Assembly (NCBI GenBank): GCA_008360975.2
Contig: CM039193.1
Span: 15,304,501-15,368,500, forward strand
DNA length: 64,000 bases
Direction: 5' to 3'
Source of the DNA: Lichenostomus cassidix
Lineage: Eukaryota > Chordata > Aves > Passeriformes > Meliphagidae
This document shows positions 11,901 to 23,030 of the stretch, piece by piece. Below the pieces are notes generated by a model. It searched no databases, was not told the DNA's origin, and saw nothing but the letters and a program-made list of their open reading frames with translations. Every line of letters begins with the position of its first letter. The stretch's first letter is position 1. Both the position numbers and the translations under genes were made by a program.

Positions 11901-14260
11901 CTTATTAGCTAAATAACAGGCCACTATTTTCCTGCTTGTATTTGAAAAGCCTGTGAACTGCTTGGAAGGGCTTCCTTCCATCTGTTTTATGCAAGACCTC
12001 ACCCTTCAGCTGAACTACTTATGTCCTGGTCATATCAAAGCTTTTAAAGGCTCCTTACTACAAGCAACTTCATTCTAGATTGTAAAATAGTCTTTCTATC
12101 TTCAGAGCAATCAGCAGTTCAATTCTCTCTGTTTGGGATAGTTAACCATGGTAAATATTATTTGGAATATGGATTATTTGTGAAGATATGAGGCTTAAAC
12201 CACCTTGACAAAAAACAATGAGTCACTGAAATTAAAAACTTGGCAATGCAAGGACAGTTCTAAGTGACAGTCTTCCCTTATGTCTTGGAACAGCACATGG
12301 AAAAAGCGTAGAAATTGATGTAGTGTGAACCCTGTAACACAGTGGATGAGTGAGCTCTGCACACAGCAGGTTCCTCAGTCATCCTCAGCATGGAAAACAG
12401 GAGCTGCTGTGACAACACCATGAGCACATCCCACCCCAGAGCTGTGGAGCAGCCAGAAATGTGACCCACAAAAGGCCTGTGCTTGGTTTACTGCTGGCTC
12501 CTCTCCAGCACACTCCCGCTGAGCATGGGCTCACTCCAGCTAGGTTTGCACAGATCTACACATTTACAGGTTTTCAGACCTGGAAAAAACAACTCAGCAG
12601 ATGTCCAGTGCTTCCAAATTGTCTGCTGGCACCACATGCAGTGTCTTTCAAGTCTCTATTCCTCAGAGTCTGGAGTAAGACAAGCTAAATTACATGAAAT
12701 CCAGTGTCTTGGGTATTTTCAGATACAGTACAAGAGGCAAGGACAGAAGAATAGCTACAATAAGTAGGATGAATAAAGCAACTCCTCTTACACATCCAAA
12801 ACTATTGTTTGAAAGTGGCAAACTGCATTCATGCCCAAGCTTCAATAACAGGAAAAGGAGCTGCTTCAAGAAATAAAGGAAGTCTGTCACTTCCCAGTCT
12901 CACCTTTCTTTAAGAAAAGCCACAAACCCACACCTGGAAACAGGGTTTCTGCCGAGCTTCTGTGGCTCCTGACAGTGTCAGAGCCTCCACCACTGCTGAG
13001 GAAATGTCTCTTTCCTGGTGCCCACATCAGTGCTTAGTTCAGTTAATGGATTGAGATAATACTGTCCAGGAGAACCTCAGACCAGCTCCCAATTAGGCAC
13101 CAGTAGCTGAACACTTGAAGCATATTAAATTACCTGAAGTTACAAGCACGCAGCTCTGATCCCTTCAGGCATAAGGAGGACTTGAAATTCATGGTAATTT
13201 TCTTTGTGTGAATAGCAAGGTGAACTTTGCTTTCAATTTCAGCATTTAATACAGGGCAAATATCAGACTCCCTGTAGCTTGGGAGGAGCGTGTTTGAGTG
13301 TTCATTTAAGTTAAATCACATTCCACATACAAAAAATACTAAGATAATATTGTTTCCAACATTTACATACAACATTTACCAAGCTATCTCTATAAGAATT
13401 AGATAAAACTATTAATTCTGGGCCTAAATCCAATTATGACTAATTTTTTCAGGGCCCCCAGCTTGTCAAAGAGCTTGGTAATAACAGAGTATATGTTTCT
13501 GAAATCTGTGACTGGGGAATCCAAAGGCCTAATTATGTCTCCAGTGGTATATTCTCAGATGTTCCTCAATGTAATAATAAGAAATGAACAAATTTGCTGT
13601 AGTAACTGCAGTGGTTTACATTAACCAGCTTAAAAATTAAGGGTGCAACTTTGTAAGTCCCCAGTACACACACAGTGCTATGCAGCGCAGTCCCAGCAAG
13701 GAGAGATCACCTGAATTAGGGCCTAAGGTCAGAGAACTAAGCATGTGATTTCCCCACCCCAAGATGAACATCCAGACGGAGATGCCAACATCTCTATCTC
13801 GGCTGGGCTGGGGTATTGCACCTTCTCTCAGCTGCTTTGAAATAGGTATGGTTAAGTCTGTGGCCTGGGCTACAGAAATCAGTGCTTCTGCATTTCATTT
13901 GAGGGCTGAACTGCTTTGCATATGGCTGTCCAGGGGAAAATCAAAGTGGGGGCACTGGTTTCACTCCACTCCTCTGTGCACAGTGAGGGGGTGGAGGACA
14001 CACTCCCTCCACTGCAGCAGCACAGGCACATCTTTTCACCCCTTTTGCCTCCACTCTTCAGCCATTCCTTCCCCATCATCCCTCTTCCTAAGTCTTTGCC
14101 CACACATTTTCTTGTGATTTCTCTGAGCCGTCACATCCCCAAGCCCTTAGCCCAAAGGGCAGCCCTTGGCAGCCTCACAAGGCACCACTGCTGTTGCTGG
14201 AGGACTCTCCCACCCCAAAACGGGCTGCAGCAGAAGACAAGGAGACACCTGCAGGTGCTT
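5956..14260. other. 8.3 kb without a recognised gene
   Basis: Moderately AT-rich sequence. Short open frames on both strands show no family motif, signal peptide or domain pattern, and I could not chain exons across splice sites. It lies just beyond the 3' end of HYAL1. In mammals the tight HYAL3/NAA80 pair sits in this position, but nothing resembling either is visible. Confidence 0.5.
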
Positions 14261-14266
14261 TCTGTT

Positions 14267-14272
14267 TTTATT
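14267..14272 (-). terminator. HYAL1: Poly(A) signal of HYAL1
   Basis: AATAAA on the minus strand, about 100 bp past the HYAL1 stop codon. It implies a very short 3' UTR of roughly 120 bases. Confidence 0.8.
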
Positions 14273-14373
14273 AACAGCCCCACAGTCACGTTCTCAGGCT
14301 CATGGCAAGGGTGCTGAGGTAGTGTCACCCTGTCTGCCCCAGTGTCCCCAGGGTGGGACTGGGGGGGGCGGGG

Positions 14374-15897
14374 TCACTTGGCAAAGCCCTGCGTGTCACA
14401 GCGGGGTCCCTGCCACTTGTCATAGCACTGGCAGCTGAACTCCTTGGCCAGCTGGGAGATGTTCTCCCCAGGCTCCAGGCTCTGAGCCACCAGCCAGGGC
14501 TTGCCAGCGTGCAGGTCGATGGTGAAGCGGGAGGGGTCGAGGTGGAGGAAGCCCTGCTGGTTGTCCTGGCGCACACAGCGGCCCTGGCCAGAGCACAGGG
14601 TCTGGCTGCACAGGTCAGTGCTGGCTGTCACATTGATGATGTAGTGGCCCAGGGGTCCTTCCACATAGTCCTTCAGCCTCAGGCACATCTCCTGCAATGG
14701 CATTCGGTGTCACAGCCCTGCACGGCTCAGGAACTGGGTGTTCCTGCTGGCAGGGACCTGGTGTCACCCTCTGCACTCACCTTGGAGGTGCTGTAGTCCA
14801 TGCTGCCCCAGAGAATGATGCCAGCAGCACCTTGAGCCGCGCTCTCCCCAATGGTGTTAATCAGGTCCTCCTGCACCCACGGGTAGAGGAGAAGTCAGCA
14901 GTGCCCAAAGCCCCCACACAGCCCCAGCAGAGCTAATGACTCCCCGGTGCCAACTCATCAGCCCAAGAGGTGACCACTATCCCCCCATCCCCATCACCTG
15001 GGAAAGGAAGTCCAGAGTGCGCTCAAAAGCAATCTGGGAGTAGGGCAGGACAGGGATGCCACTGTCAAGGATTCCACGCTGGACAGCGAAAGCCTCAGCC
15101 ACGCGGTGCCGGACGTAGGCGAGCACCTTGTTGGTGCCATTGAGGCGGGGGGGCAGGTAGATGCTGGGGTAGAGCGCCCGGCTGCTCTTCCAGAGCCAGG
15201 ACAGATTCTTGTTCCTTTGCTGCTCCACCTCTGGGCACGTCCCGTTGTAGGGCAGGCTATCAAAGTCATTGTTGTAGCAGTCGGGGAAACCATAGAAACC
15301 CCAGGAGGCATTGGGGCGGAGGCTCTCGCCCAGCCACAGGGTCTTGTTCATGAAATCGCAGGCACTCTCCTCAAACTGCTGCTTGGCCATCTCCACCACC
15401 TCCTTGGGAGGCCACTGCGGGTGCTGCTGCTGCACCAGCTCCTCTGACTTCTGCTGGTAGATCTCCATGGAGTCCCAGTTGCGGATCCACAGCGGGCGCC
15501 ACTTCTCCCAGTCGATGACAGCCAGCCCACTATAGTCAGGGTTGGGCAGGGTCACCTTGATGTCCTGGGTGGCCTGGTGGATGTGAGTTGCCAGGCTGGC
15601 ATTTTGGGGGAGCCCCCCATTCACTGGCACCCCCTCAGATGTGTAGTAGGGGAAGAGACCCATCCTGTCACTGTAGAAGAGGGTGATGTCCTGCCCGGTG
15701 AAGGACTGCTGGTCGTTGGCCAACACATCAAACACCTCCAGGCTGAGGGTGACATTGTACTTCTCGGCGCAGCGCTGGGTGGGGATGTTCCAGATGGTGA
15801 CAAAGGGACGGTTGATGAGGACAGGGCCAGGTCCCCCAGCGTCGGCCAGAGCAGGCAGGAGCAGTAGGAGAAGCCAGCAGGACCACACCGATGCCAT
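14374..15897 (-). CDS. HYAL1: Hyaluronidase-1 (lysosomal acid hyaluronidase)
   Basis: Endo-beta-N-acetylhexosaminidase that cleaves hyaluronan in lysosomes (GH56 family). There are three coding exons: 15897-14998, 14870-14781 and 14691-14374, all joined at phase 0. They give 435 aa, the same length as human HYAL1. Residues 1-20 form a signal peptide. The GH56 catalytic motif reads VIDWEKWRP with Asp129 and proton donor Glu131, the human numbering. 'WGFYGFPDCYN' and 'SRALYPSIYLP' are family motifs. The last exon carries the EGF-like Cys-rich insert (CSQTLCSGQGRC...CQCYDKWQGPRC). The start has a strong CCACCATGG context. A splice acceptor at 15,926 shows that 5' UTR exon(s) lie further upstream, probably in the CpG-rich block at 16.7-17.1 kb. 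HYAL2 lies directly upstream with the same intron phases, pointing to tandem duplication. Confidence 0.96.
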
Positions 15898-16375
15898 GGT
15901 GGGCTCAGGGCAAGTCCTGGAGCTGCCTGGGGACAGCTGAAACCAGAGCAGATCTTGATGCTTTTATCCCCAAATCAGGACCATCATTAATCCACACCTC
16001 CGTTCCCCAGTGCTGCCAGTCACCCAGCGTTACCTCTCCCACCTCCTCAAAGTCCCTGATTTATCAGCAGCTGGAGCCCAGCACAGAGGCCCCGCGGTGG
16101 GACAGCAGCGTCAGCCCCGCGTAATGACCGGCGGCGGCGGGCTCGGCTGGGAAGGAATGCGCAGAGTCAACACCCCATGACTGGCCGGCGGTGAGTGGGC
16201 TGGAAAGACAAACAGACACGGACGGGGCGGGGGGAGGAAGGTCACGATGATGGACGTGGGCTGAGCCGGGCAGGCGCCGCTCGGGAAGTGAAGTGACGGC
16301 CACTCGCTGGCGGGAGGAGGGCACTGCTGGGAGGGAGCTCACGGCACCGGACAGGACATAGCACCGCAGAGCCCG

Positions 16376-16535
16376 GGGTGGCACGGGGCACTCCCGCGTG
16401 GGGACCGCAGCCACAGGACGGCACGGTCTGGGGACACTCACGCGTGGGGCAGGAGACACAGAAAGGCACGGCCTGGGGACAGCCACAGCACAGGACAGCG
16501 GCCACAGAAAGCACAGCCTGGGGACACTCCCAGCA
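16376..16535 (+). repeat. 45-bp degenerate tandem repeat
   Basis: The phrase gcacggtctggggacactc and its variants recurs at 16,421, 16,466 and 16,511, exactly 45 bp apart, with a more decayed copy near 16,381. Looser copies of GGGACA/CACGG words run on to about 16,740. The repeat lies between HYAL1 and HYAL2. Confidence 0.8.
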
Positions 16536-16539
16536 GCCG

Positions 16540-17110
16540 AGGGGCTGGGCAGGAATGTAGCTGTGCCACGCGGGGCCGCTCCATACCCACGGGCAATGCA
16601 CAGGGCAGGGCAATGCCCGGAGAGGCTGCACGGGCACAGGCAGAGCAGGACAGCGCCCGGGAGAGGCTGCACGGGGACAGGAGCCACGCAAGGGCTCCGC
16701 TGGGGGACACTAGTGGCACGGGACAGCGGAGCTCGGACGCTCGCGGCACAGGGGTGTCCCCGGCCCGGCGGGGCTGTACCCACCCCCGGCCGCGGCGCAC
16801 GGCACGGTGTCCCCACACGGCGATCCCGCTCCCGGGGGCTCCAGTTCCGCATCCCGAACACTGCCCGCGCGTGTCGCGGGCTGGGGCGGGGCCACGCGGG
16901 GAATCCCGCTGGGGGCGGAGCCGGGGCGTGGCCGGGGGCGTGGCCACACGCGGCCTCCACGTGGGTGGCCCGGCCGTGGCTGCCCACGCGGCTCCGGCTC
17001 CACGGGCCGCTCCCAGCACCGCAGAGCTTTCCCGGAGCCGCATACCAACCCACACCGCTTCCCCCCGCCCCGGCGGTTACGTCTGCGAGTTGAGTGCCCC
17101 GTGCCCACCC
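16540..17110. promoter_or_regulatory. CpG-rich promoter block between HYAL1 and HYAL2
   Basis: CpG-dense sequence with several GC boxes (ggggcgg, gggcgtggcc) and an E-box CACGTG at 16,958-16,963. It is the most likely start region for HYAL1, whose first coding exon is preceded by a splice acceptor at 15,926. It ends only about 30 bp before the HYAL2 poly(A) signal. Confidence 0.6.
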
Positions 17111-17142
17111 CAAATCACCCCACACCCCTCAGTCTGACCAGC

Positions 17143-17148
17143 TTTATT
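17143..17148 (-). terminator. HYAL2: Poly(A) signal of HYAL2
   Basis: AATAAA on the minus strand, 324 bp beyond the HYAL2 stop codon. It is the only canonical hexamer I see in that stretch. Confidence 0.8.
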
Positions 17149-17471
17149 CGAGGTAAAGCACTTCAGTGTGGGGCAGCACACGGGGGCTCAGCACCACGCA
17201 GCACCTGCTCCCCACCCCCGTGACCCTCTTGCCCCCATCCCTCTCCTTACAACAGGAAAGGGGTCCCCCTCCTCCCCCCATCCCCATGAGGGGCACCTGC
17301 ACTGCAGCAGGGAGGATAGAGATGGGGCGAGCACAAATCTCTTTCCCCCATTCCCCCCCACCACAGTGAGGGACAGCCCTCCATAATTAGCTGCCTCCCA
17401 GAGGGGTAGGGATATCTTAAATAGGGTACTCCTACACCACCACAGAAAGGGGCAGCTCAGTCCAGTGGGGG

Positions 17472-19664
17472 TTAGCACCAGCTTGCAAGCAGCAACAGCA
17501 ATCCAAGTCCCAGTGGTGCCAGAGGGCCAGGGGCAGCATCGCTGCGGGGGTCAGCACGTGTCTGGCAGCCACTGCCCTGCCAGCCCTGGTAGCAGTGGCA
17601 GTGAAAGTGGGTCCGTAGGAAGAGTATGTCAGCGGAGGAGAGCTGGCCCTCAGCCCAGAAAAGCGGGCGCTGGGGGTCATCATCATCCCGGCGCCGCAGC
17701 TGGAAGTTGGTCGAGTTGAGGTGGAGGAAGACATCAGCATTGCTGTCCTGGCGCAGGCAGCGACCCCGGCCCTGGCACAGCGTTGTGCTACAGAGCTCTG
17801 CTGCTGTCGTGACATTCACGACGTAGCGTCCCAGGTCCCCCTCCAGGTAGTTTTTCATGATCTGGCACAACTCCTAGGGAAAGGAAGACACCAGGGGCAT
17901 GTTGGTGTGACCCGAGAAGTGTCTCAGATGGAGAGGACAGCTCAGCCACTGGTCCTCCACTGGGGTCAGGTGATCACCCATCATCTACTCCCATACTGAC
18001 CCCAAACTTACCCGGTTTTTGGTGTCAACTGCATCACCCCACAAAATGGACCCGGCTGCACCCAGTGCCGCACTCTCTCCGATGGTGGAGATCAGGTCTG
18101 GCTGTGGGGATAGGGTCCAGTTAGTACCCACAGACCCCGTGCAGTACCCACAGCCCCAGCACAGTGTGCTCCAAAGTGTCTGTTGCAGGGTCAGGGGGGC
18201 AAGAGCCATTCCCTGCTCCAGGGAAAGGGGACTGTTCCAACAGCTTGGGGACAAGTCTTCCCAAGACTGCCCTCCTCCTCAGAGGCTAGCCAACAAAGCA
18301 CAGGAGCTGTGGGCTCACACACCCCAGGGTCCCAGCTGCCAGGACCCTGGAGTCCTGCAGTACTTCCCAGGCATTTCCCTGGTGATGGTCACCATTGGTG
18401 CCAGTCCTGCTGTCAGACATCCCATCCATAAGGGAAACAGTTTGTGGCACCCCATCATCCAGCCCAGAGAGGGGCTGAGCTGAGGGTCCTAAGAAAGGAG
18501 GCATCCCTCCTGCTCCCTGGGGCCAGCCCCATGCCAAATGGTGCCACTTCCCACCCACAGAGAAACAGTCAAACCATGGTGTGCCAGTAACACCATGAGG
18601 GCAGACACCAGCCTCCAGAGCCACCTTGCTCCACAGGAGCAAGATGAGATACACAGGCAGAGGAACCACCTCAGCTGACCCCAAAGCCCTGACACCCAGC
18701 GCTTGGGTTGAGGATGTCCCCAGTGGCGCAGCCCTACCTGGCTGAGCACATTCAGATTGCGGCTGTAGGTGGGTCGGGTGTAGACAAAGACAGGAAGGGA
18801 GTAGTCCTCGTGGTGCTGCTGCGAGATGCGCAGGGCCTCCATCACCCGCGCCCGCACGAACTTGCGGCTGTTGGGAGTGGATTCCAGGAGTGGATCGAGG
18901 TAGATGGAGGGGTAGAGCGCCATGCTCTCCTTCCAGAGCCACGCCAGCTGGTCATTGCGGGTCTTCTCCACGTCCGGGCACTGCCCGGTGTAGCTCTCCT
19001 TGTTCTTGCTGTAGTCGTGGTTGTAGCAATCAGGGAAGAGGTAGAACCCCCAGAGCTGCTTGGGTCGGTAGCTCTTGGCCTTGCGCAGGGTGCTCACCAT
19101 GAACTCCTGGGCAGCTGACTCGAACTCAAACACTGCCTGCTTGTTCACCTTCTCACGGGGCCAGTTGGGCTGACGCCGTAACACCAGTTCCTGTGATGCC
19201 TCCCTGTAGATATCCTTGGGCTTCCAGTTGCGAGCCCAGACAGGCCGCCACTCCTCCCAGTCGATGATGGCAAGCCCTTCTTTGGTGGATGAGCGGATGT
19301 ACTTGTCGATGCCGTCCTGGAGGCGGGCAAGGTGCTCGGACAGGCTGCTATTTTGGGGGACGCCACCATTGACGGCCACACCTTCACGGCTGTAGTAGGG
19401 GTAGAGCCCCAGGCGTTCCTTGTAGAAGATGGTGATGTTCTGCCCCACAAAGCCCTCGTTAGGGGTGGCGTTCACGTCGAAGATGCTGAAGTCGAAGGAC
19501 ACCTGGAAGCGAGGCTTGCAGTCCTGGGTGGGCATATTCCAGGCCACCAGGAAGGGCCGACGGGTGAGATGGGGGGGGGCCGACGGCTTCTCGGGGGGCT
19601 GCCGGGCCAAGGCCAGCAGGGCCAGCCAGGGCACAGCAACCGCCGCCGCGCAGCCCCCGCGCAT
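17472..19664 (-). CDS. HYAL2: Hyaluronidase-2 (GPI-anchored)
   Basis: GPI-anchored hyaluronidase that cuts large hyaluronan at the cell surface before HYAL1 finishes it in lysosomes. Coding exons are 19664-18738, 18101-18012 and 17873-17472, phase 0 throughout, giving 472 aa (human about 473). It has a signal peptide (residues 1-20), TQDC and NEGF blocks, and the catalytic IIDWEEWRP with Asp135/Glu137. 'WGFYLFPDCYNHDY' and 'TRPTYSR' are typical of HYAL2. The EGF-like insert runs CSTTLCQGRGRC...CHCYQGWQGSGC. The C-terminus ends in a hydrophobic tail (LGLGLLLLLASW), as expected for GPI attachment. The frame stays open upstream of the chosen ATG, but an acceptor at 19,679 shows that extension is intronic, and the ATG opens a good signal peptide. 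Intron phases equal those of HYAL1. Confidence 0.96.
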
Positions 19665-19679
19665 CCTGCCCGACGGGAC

Positions 19680-20385
19680 CTGGGGCGGCGGGACACGAGA
19701 GTCAGAAGCGGGGCCGGCAGGAGGGGGTGCAGGCAGAGGCCGATCTGCCCGCACCCCCCAAGGCAGACCCTGACCCAAGTCCCCTCCCGGGGCAGAGAGA
19801 TCCCGGGGGGTGCGGGCAGAGCCCTCGGCTGGGGGTGCTGCTTCTCAGGAATCCCGGTCCCAAGCGGCTTCGCCCGCTCGCGCTCCCCCGGGTAGCGGCG
19901 CGGCGCCGCCTTTGTTCGAGCCGGGCAGACAAAGCGCCGGGGCGCGGCCCCCGGCGGCCCCGCTCCGCTCCCGCTCCCCGCGCGGCTCTCACCGCGCCTC
20001 AGGCCATCCCCCGCCGCGGGCTCCTCCAGCACCGCCACCTCCCCCCGCCGCCGCTTTTAAACCTTCCGGCGCGCACCACCCGCGGGGGTGCCGCTCCCTC
20101 CCCCGCGCCCCGCCCGCCCCGCGCCGGGCTGGTGGCACCGACCACCGCGGGGCCGCGGGGCCCCAGACCGGCGGCGGAGTACCGCCGCACACACACCTCC
20201 GTGGGACCGCGGTACCGGGCACCGAGCACCGCGGAGTCACACCCCTGTCCCGCGGCGATTGGTATGGCCCAGGAGGATCCGCCCCCCCACGCGGCGGAAG
20301 GGGGCGGGGCGGGGCCGCGGTTGGGGCCGGCAGGGGGCGCCACGGCTTGCGGGGGGGAGCGCGGGGCTGCGGTGGCCGCCGGGCC
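19680..20385. promoter_or_regulatory. HYAL2: CpG island, HYAL2 promoter and 5' UTR exon
   Basis: CpG-dense sequence immediately upstream of the HYAL2 splice acceptor at 19,679. It should hold the noncoding first exon and transcription start. GC boxes such as gggggcggggcgggg (about 20,300) are present. No TATA box is apparent. Confidence 0.7.
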
Positions 20386-20394
20386 CGGGGGTCC

Positions 20395-20790
20395 CCAAAC
20401 CGTGACCCCGGGACGGGGCTGTCCTCAGCGGGGTGGTGGTGTCCCCAGAGGCTGGGGCTGTCCCCTGGGGGTGGTGGTACCAGGGTCATGGTCACTCCGA
20501 AACTGTAGTGATCCCAGAATGGTGGTGACCCTAGGGCGGTGGTGTCCCCAGGATCATCATCAGTACAAAATGGGGATTCTGGAATGGTGCTGAGCCCAGG
20601 ATGGTATACCAGGATCGTGTTGTCCCTAAAATGTTGGTGATCCTACGATGGTAGGATCCCCAGAGCATTGGCAACCCCAGAATGCTGCTGTACTCAAGGT
20701 GGTGGTGACCCCAGAAGAGCAGTGTCCCTGCAACAGCAGTGTCCCCACGACAATGGTGACCCCAGGGCGGTGCTGTGCTGGACAGGACAT
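20395..20790 (+). repeat. Degenerate GTGGTGACCCCAG-type tandem repeat
   Basis: Words such as ggtggtgtccccag, ggtggtgaccctag, ggtggtgaccccag and caatggtgaccccag recur roughly every 20-35 bp for about 400 bp. Copies are too diverged for a clean period by eye. The repeat lies just beyond the HYAL2 CpG island. Confidence 0.7.
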
Positions 20791-23030
20791 CCTGTGCAGG
20801 GGTAGGGCAATCGGTGCTGCTGACTCAGCCATGGCCCCGTGGGTTTCCTGCCTGGAGAGGACGAGGGGGGCCATGGGTGTAACAGGGCTGGGGGGGCTTC
20901 CTTCCCGGAGCACTGTTGAGGCTCCAGCACGTCCCCTCTGGCAAGCGACGGGACAGGCAGGGCTCAGGGACCAGCCATGTGGCAATCCCCATGTCCTGCC
21001 TGTCTCCCACCTGCTCTGGCCAGTGCTACCCTGTTGGGCTGTGGCCATCGGGGTGCCCCCATGCAGGAAGCGCCAGACCGCGAGGGTGTGTCGGGGCGGA
21101 CAGGGGAAGGAAGCGGGGCTGAATCTACGGAAGTGCTCCCCAGCCACCCGCTAGCTCCCTAAGGATCAGGCGGGAGCACCAAGCCCAGCATTGTTCGGTG
21201 TCAGCTCCTGGTGCCGCCAGTGCCAAGCCCTGGCCGCAGGCACCCGCAGCTGGCTCCAGTTAGTGACACCACTTGGGTGTCAGCTTTTGTGGTGAAGCTC
21301 TCACCGAGGGGGTGACAGTCCTGCTGGGGATGGGCACTGCATCCAGGCCAGCCACTCCAAATCCAGGCTGCACCCCATGGCTCGGCCCGGCCTGCAGGCA
21401 ATGCCAGGGAGAGGGGCTGGGAAGGTCAGCTGCTGGCCGGGCGTTGGCTGCCAAAACCCTTGGGAGAGATTGTGGGGAGCCAAGAAGTCCCAGCGCTGCA
21501 GGCGCTGCCCTTCCCCTCTGGGCAGTAAACAGGCTCCCTTCGCCAGCAGCTAAAATTTTCCATCCTCCTCGTGCGAAGGTATCCAGCCCCACCGGCAGTG
21601 GGGTGGCCAGAGGGGTCACAGATTTCCACTGCTGGGAGGGCTGGAAGTCCTCGATGTGACGCAGATCTGTCCCCACTGCTGTCCACATCACCTGACTCGG
21701 TTTCCCTCCTCCCTTCCCACAGGGAAGACTCTTGCTTTTGGTAGGGGGCAGCTGGGCAGATCCAGCCTCCCCTTACTCTGCTGAGCATGAGATCATTCCA
21801 AGTCATTCCCAGAGTGCAGAGGGGTGCAGGATGGCAGCAGTGGGCAGTGGCCAGGGTGAGCTGAGTGGGTAAGCTGCTCCATGCAGGCAGCAGGATCCCT
21901 CATGGATGGCAAATAAAGATAACAGGTCGTAAATCATATCAGCTTATGCCAGATAGGTCCGGGAAAAGTGTGAGAGGAGGTCAGCTTGGGGATGGAACAG
22001 TATGAAGCCAGGAGGGGAGATCAGCACCTGCCTCTGCCCTGGGCTGGGGGCTCCAGGTATGGCCCTGCCCCATGGGGAGCAGGAGGGAGCTGTGGTGGCC
22101 CTTCAGGCACAGAGGTGGTTGCGGGGCCAGAGAGCCACAGCCACCACCCTGTGTAACCTCGCCAAGCTGTACCACCCTGCACAGCCACCCAGTCCCCTTG
22201 TAAGCCACCAGGATCCATCCATCCATCCATCCCTCCCGAGGCTGAGGTCCCTATGGATGAATGGGCTCAAGTCCCAGAGCCTCATCCCCCACAGGCTGGA
22301 GGGCTGGCAGGACACACTGCACCACTCACTCTCATTACAGCTTCCATCAGCGGCTCATTTCCGAGCCGGCTTGCGCGGAGGAAATGATGAGAGGTGACGG
22401 TGGCTGCAGGAAAACACTTGCAGGGCTGTCGGGGACAGGACGTGGGGCACAAAGTGAGATCACACTTGCCCCACGGACAGCCGGCAATGCTCGAGGGACG
22501 GGCGGCATCCCGGCACAGGGTCACGCCGGCTCCAGAACGTCAGGGCCCCGTGATTAATGAGGCACTGATTTGGCAGGACGGGCGAGGAAGGAGCGGCCAG
22601 GCGGATCCTCCCCCCCGCCGCGAGGCCCGGGCGGAGCCATGGGAAGAGTCAGCTTGAGGCTGGGCTGCCTGCGAACCCCAGGGCTCTCAGATATCCCTCT
22701 CCACATGGGAGGGAAGAGAGGCCTGAGCTCCAGTCCTCGGGGCTGAACAAGGAAATTACATATATTTCACATTAGTTATATATTTAAAAGATGTCACGGC
22801 AGCTACAAGTAGAGAGTCACAGCCTGACAAAGCCACCAACTTCTGCCAGTGCCATGTGTCAACTGGAGTACTTGGAATGGGTGTGACTCAGGGGTCCTTT
22901 ACCATCAGTTCAGCCCCATGTGCACAAACACCCCTTTCCCAAAAAAACAGGGAGCTCGAAGTGTCGGTGGCAAAGTCCACCTCCCATCAGGCACAGCTGC
23001 CCTTCCCAGTAAGACAGCTCTGGGACTTGT
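20791..23030. other. Intergenic between HYAL2 promoter and TUSC2 3' end
   Basis: No coding exon recognised. It holds a (CCAT)5 run near 22,214-22,233 and an AT-rich patch at 22,745-22,800. Confidence 0.5.

Noticed and set aside
16064..17125. 353-codon open frame on the minus strand between HYAL1 and HYAL2
   Set aside because: Its periodic CP/VS-rich peptide reflects the 45-bp repeat and CpG block; no signal peptide, domain or splice logic.
18489..18737. Frame continuing past HYAL2 exon 1
   Set aside because: It reads through the donor CAG-GTAGGG into the intron. The next exon at 18,101 restores the conserved DLISTIGESAA block.
19665..19778. In-frame N-terminal extension of HYAL2
   Set aside because: A clear splice acceptor (CGCCGCCCCAG) at 19,679 makes the extension intronic, and the downstream ATG begins a proper signal peptide.
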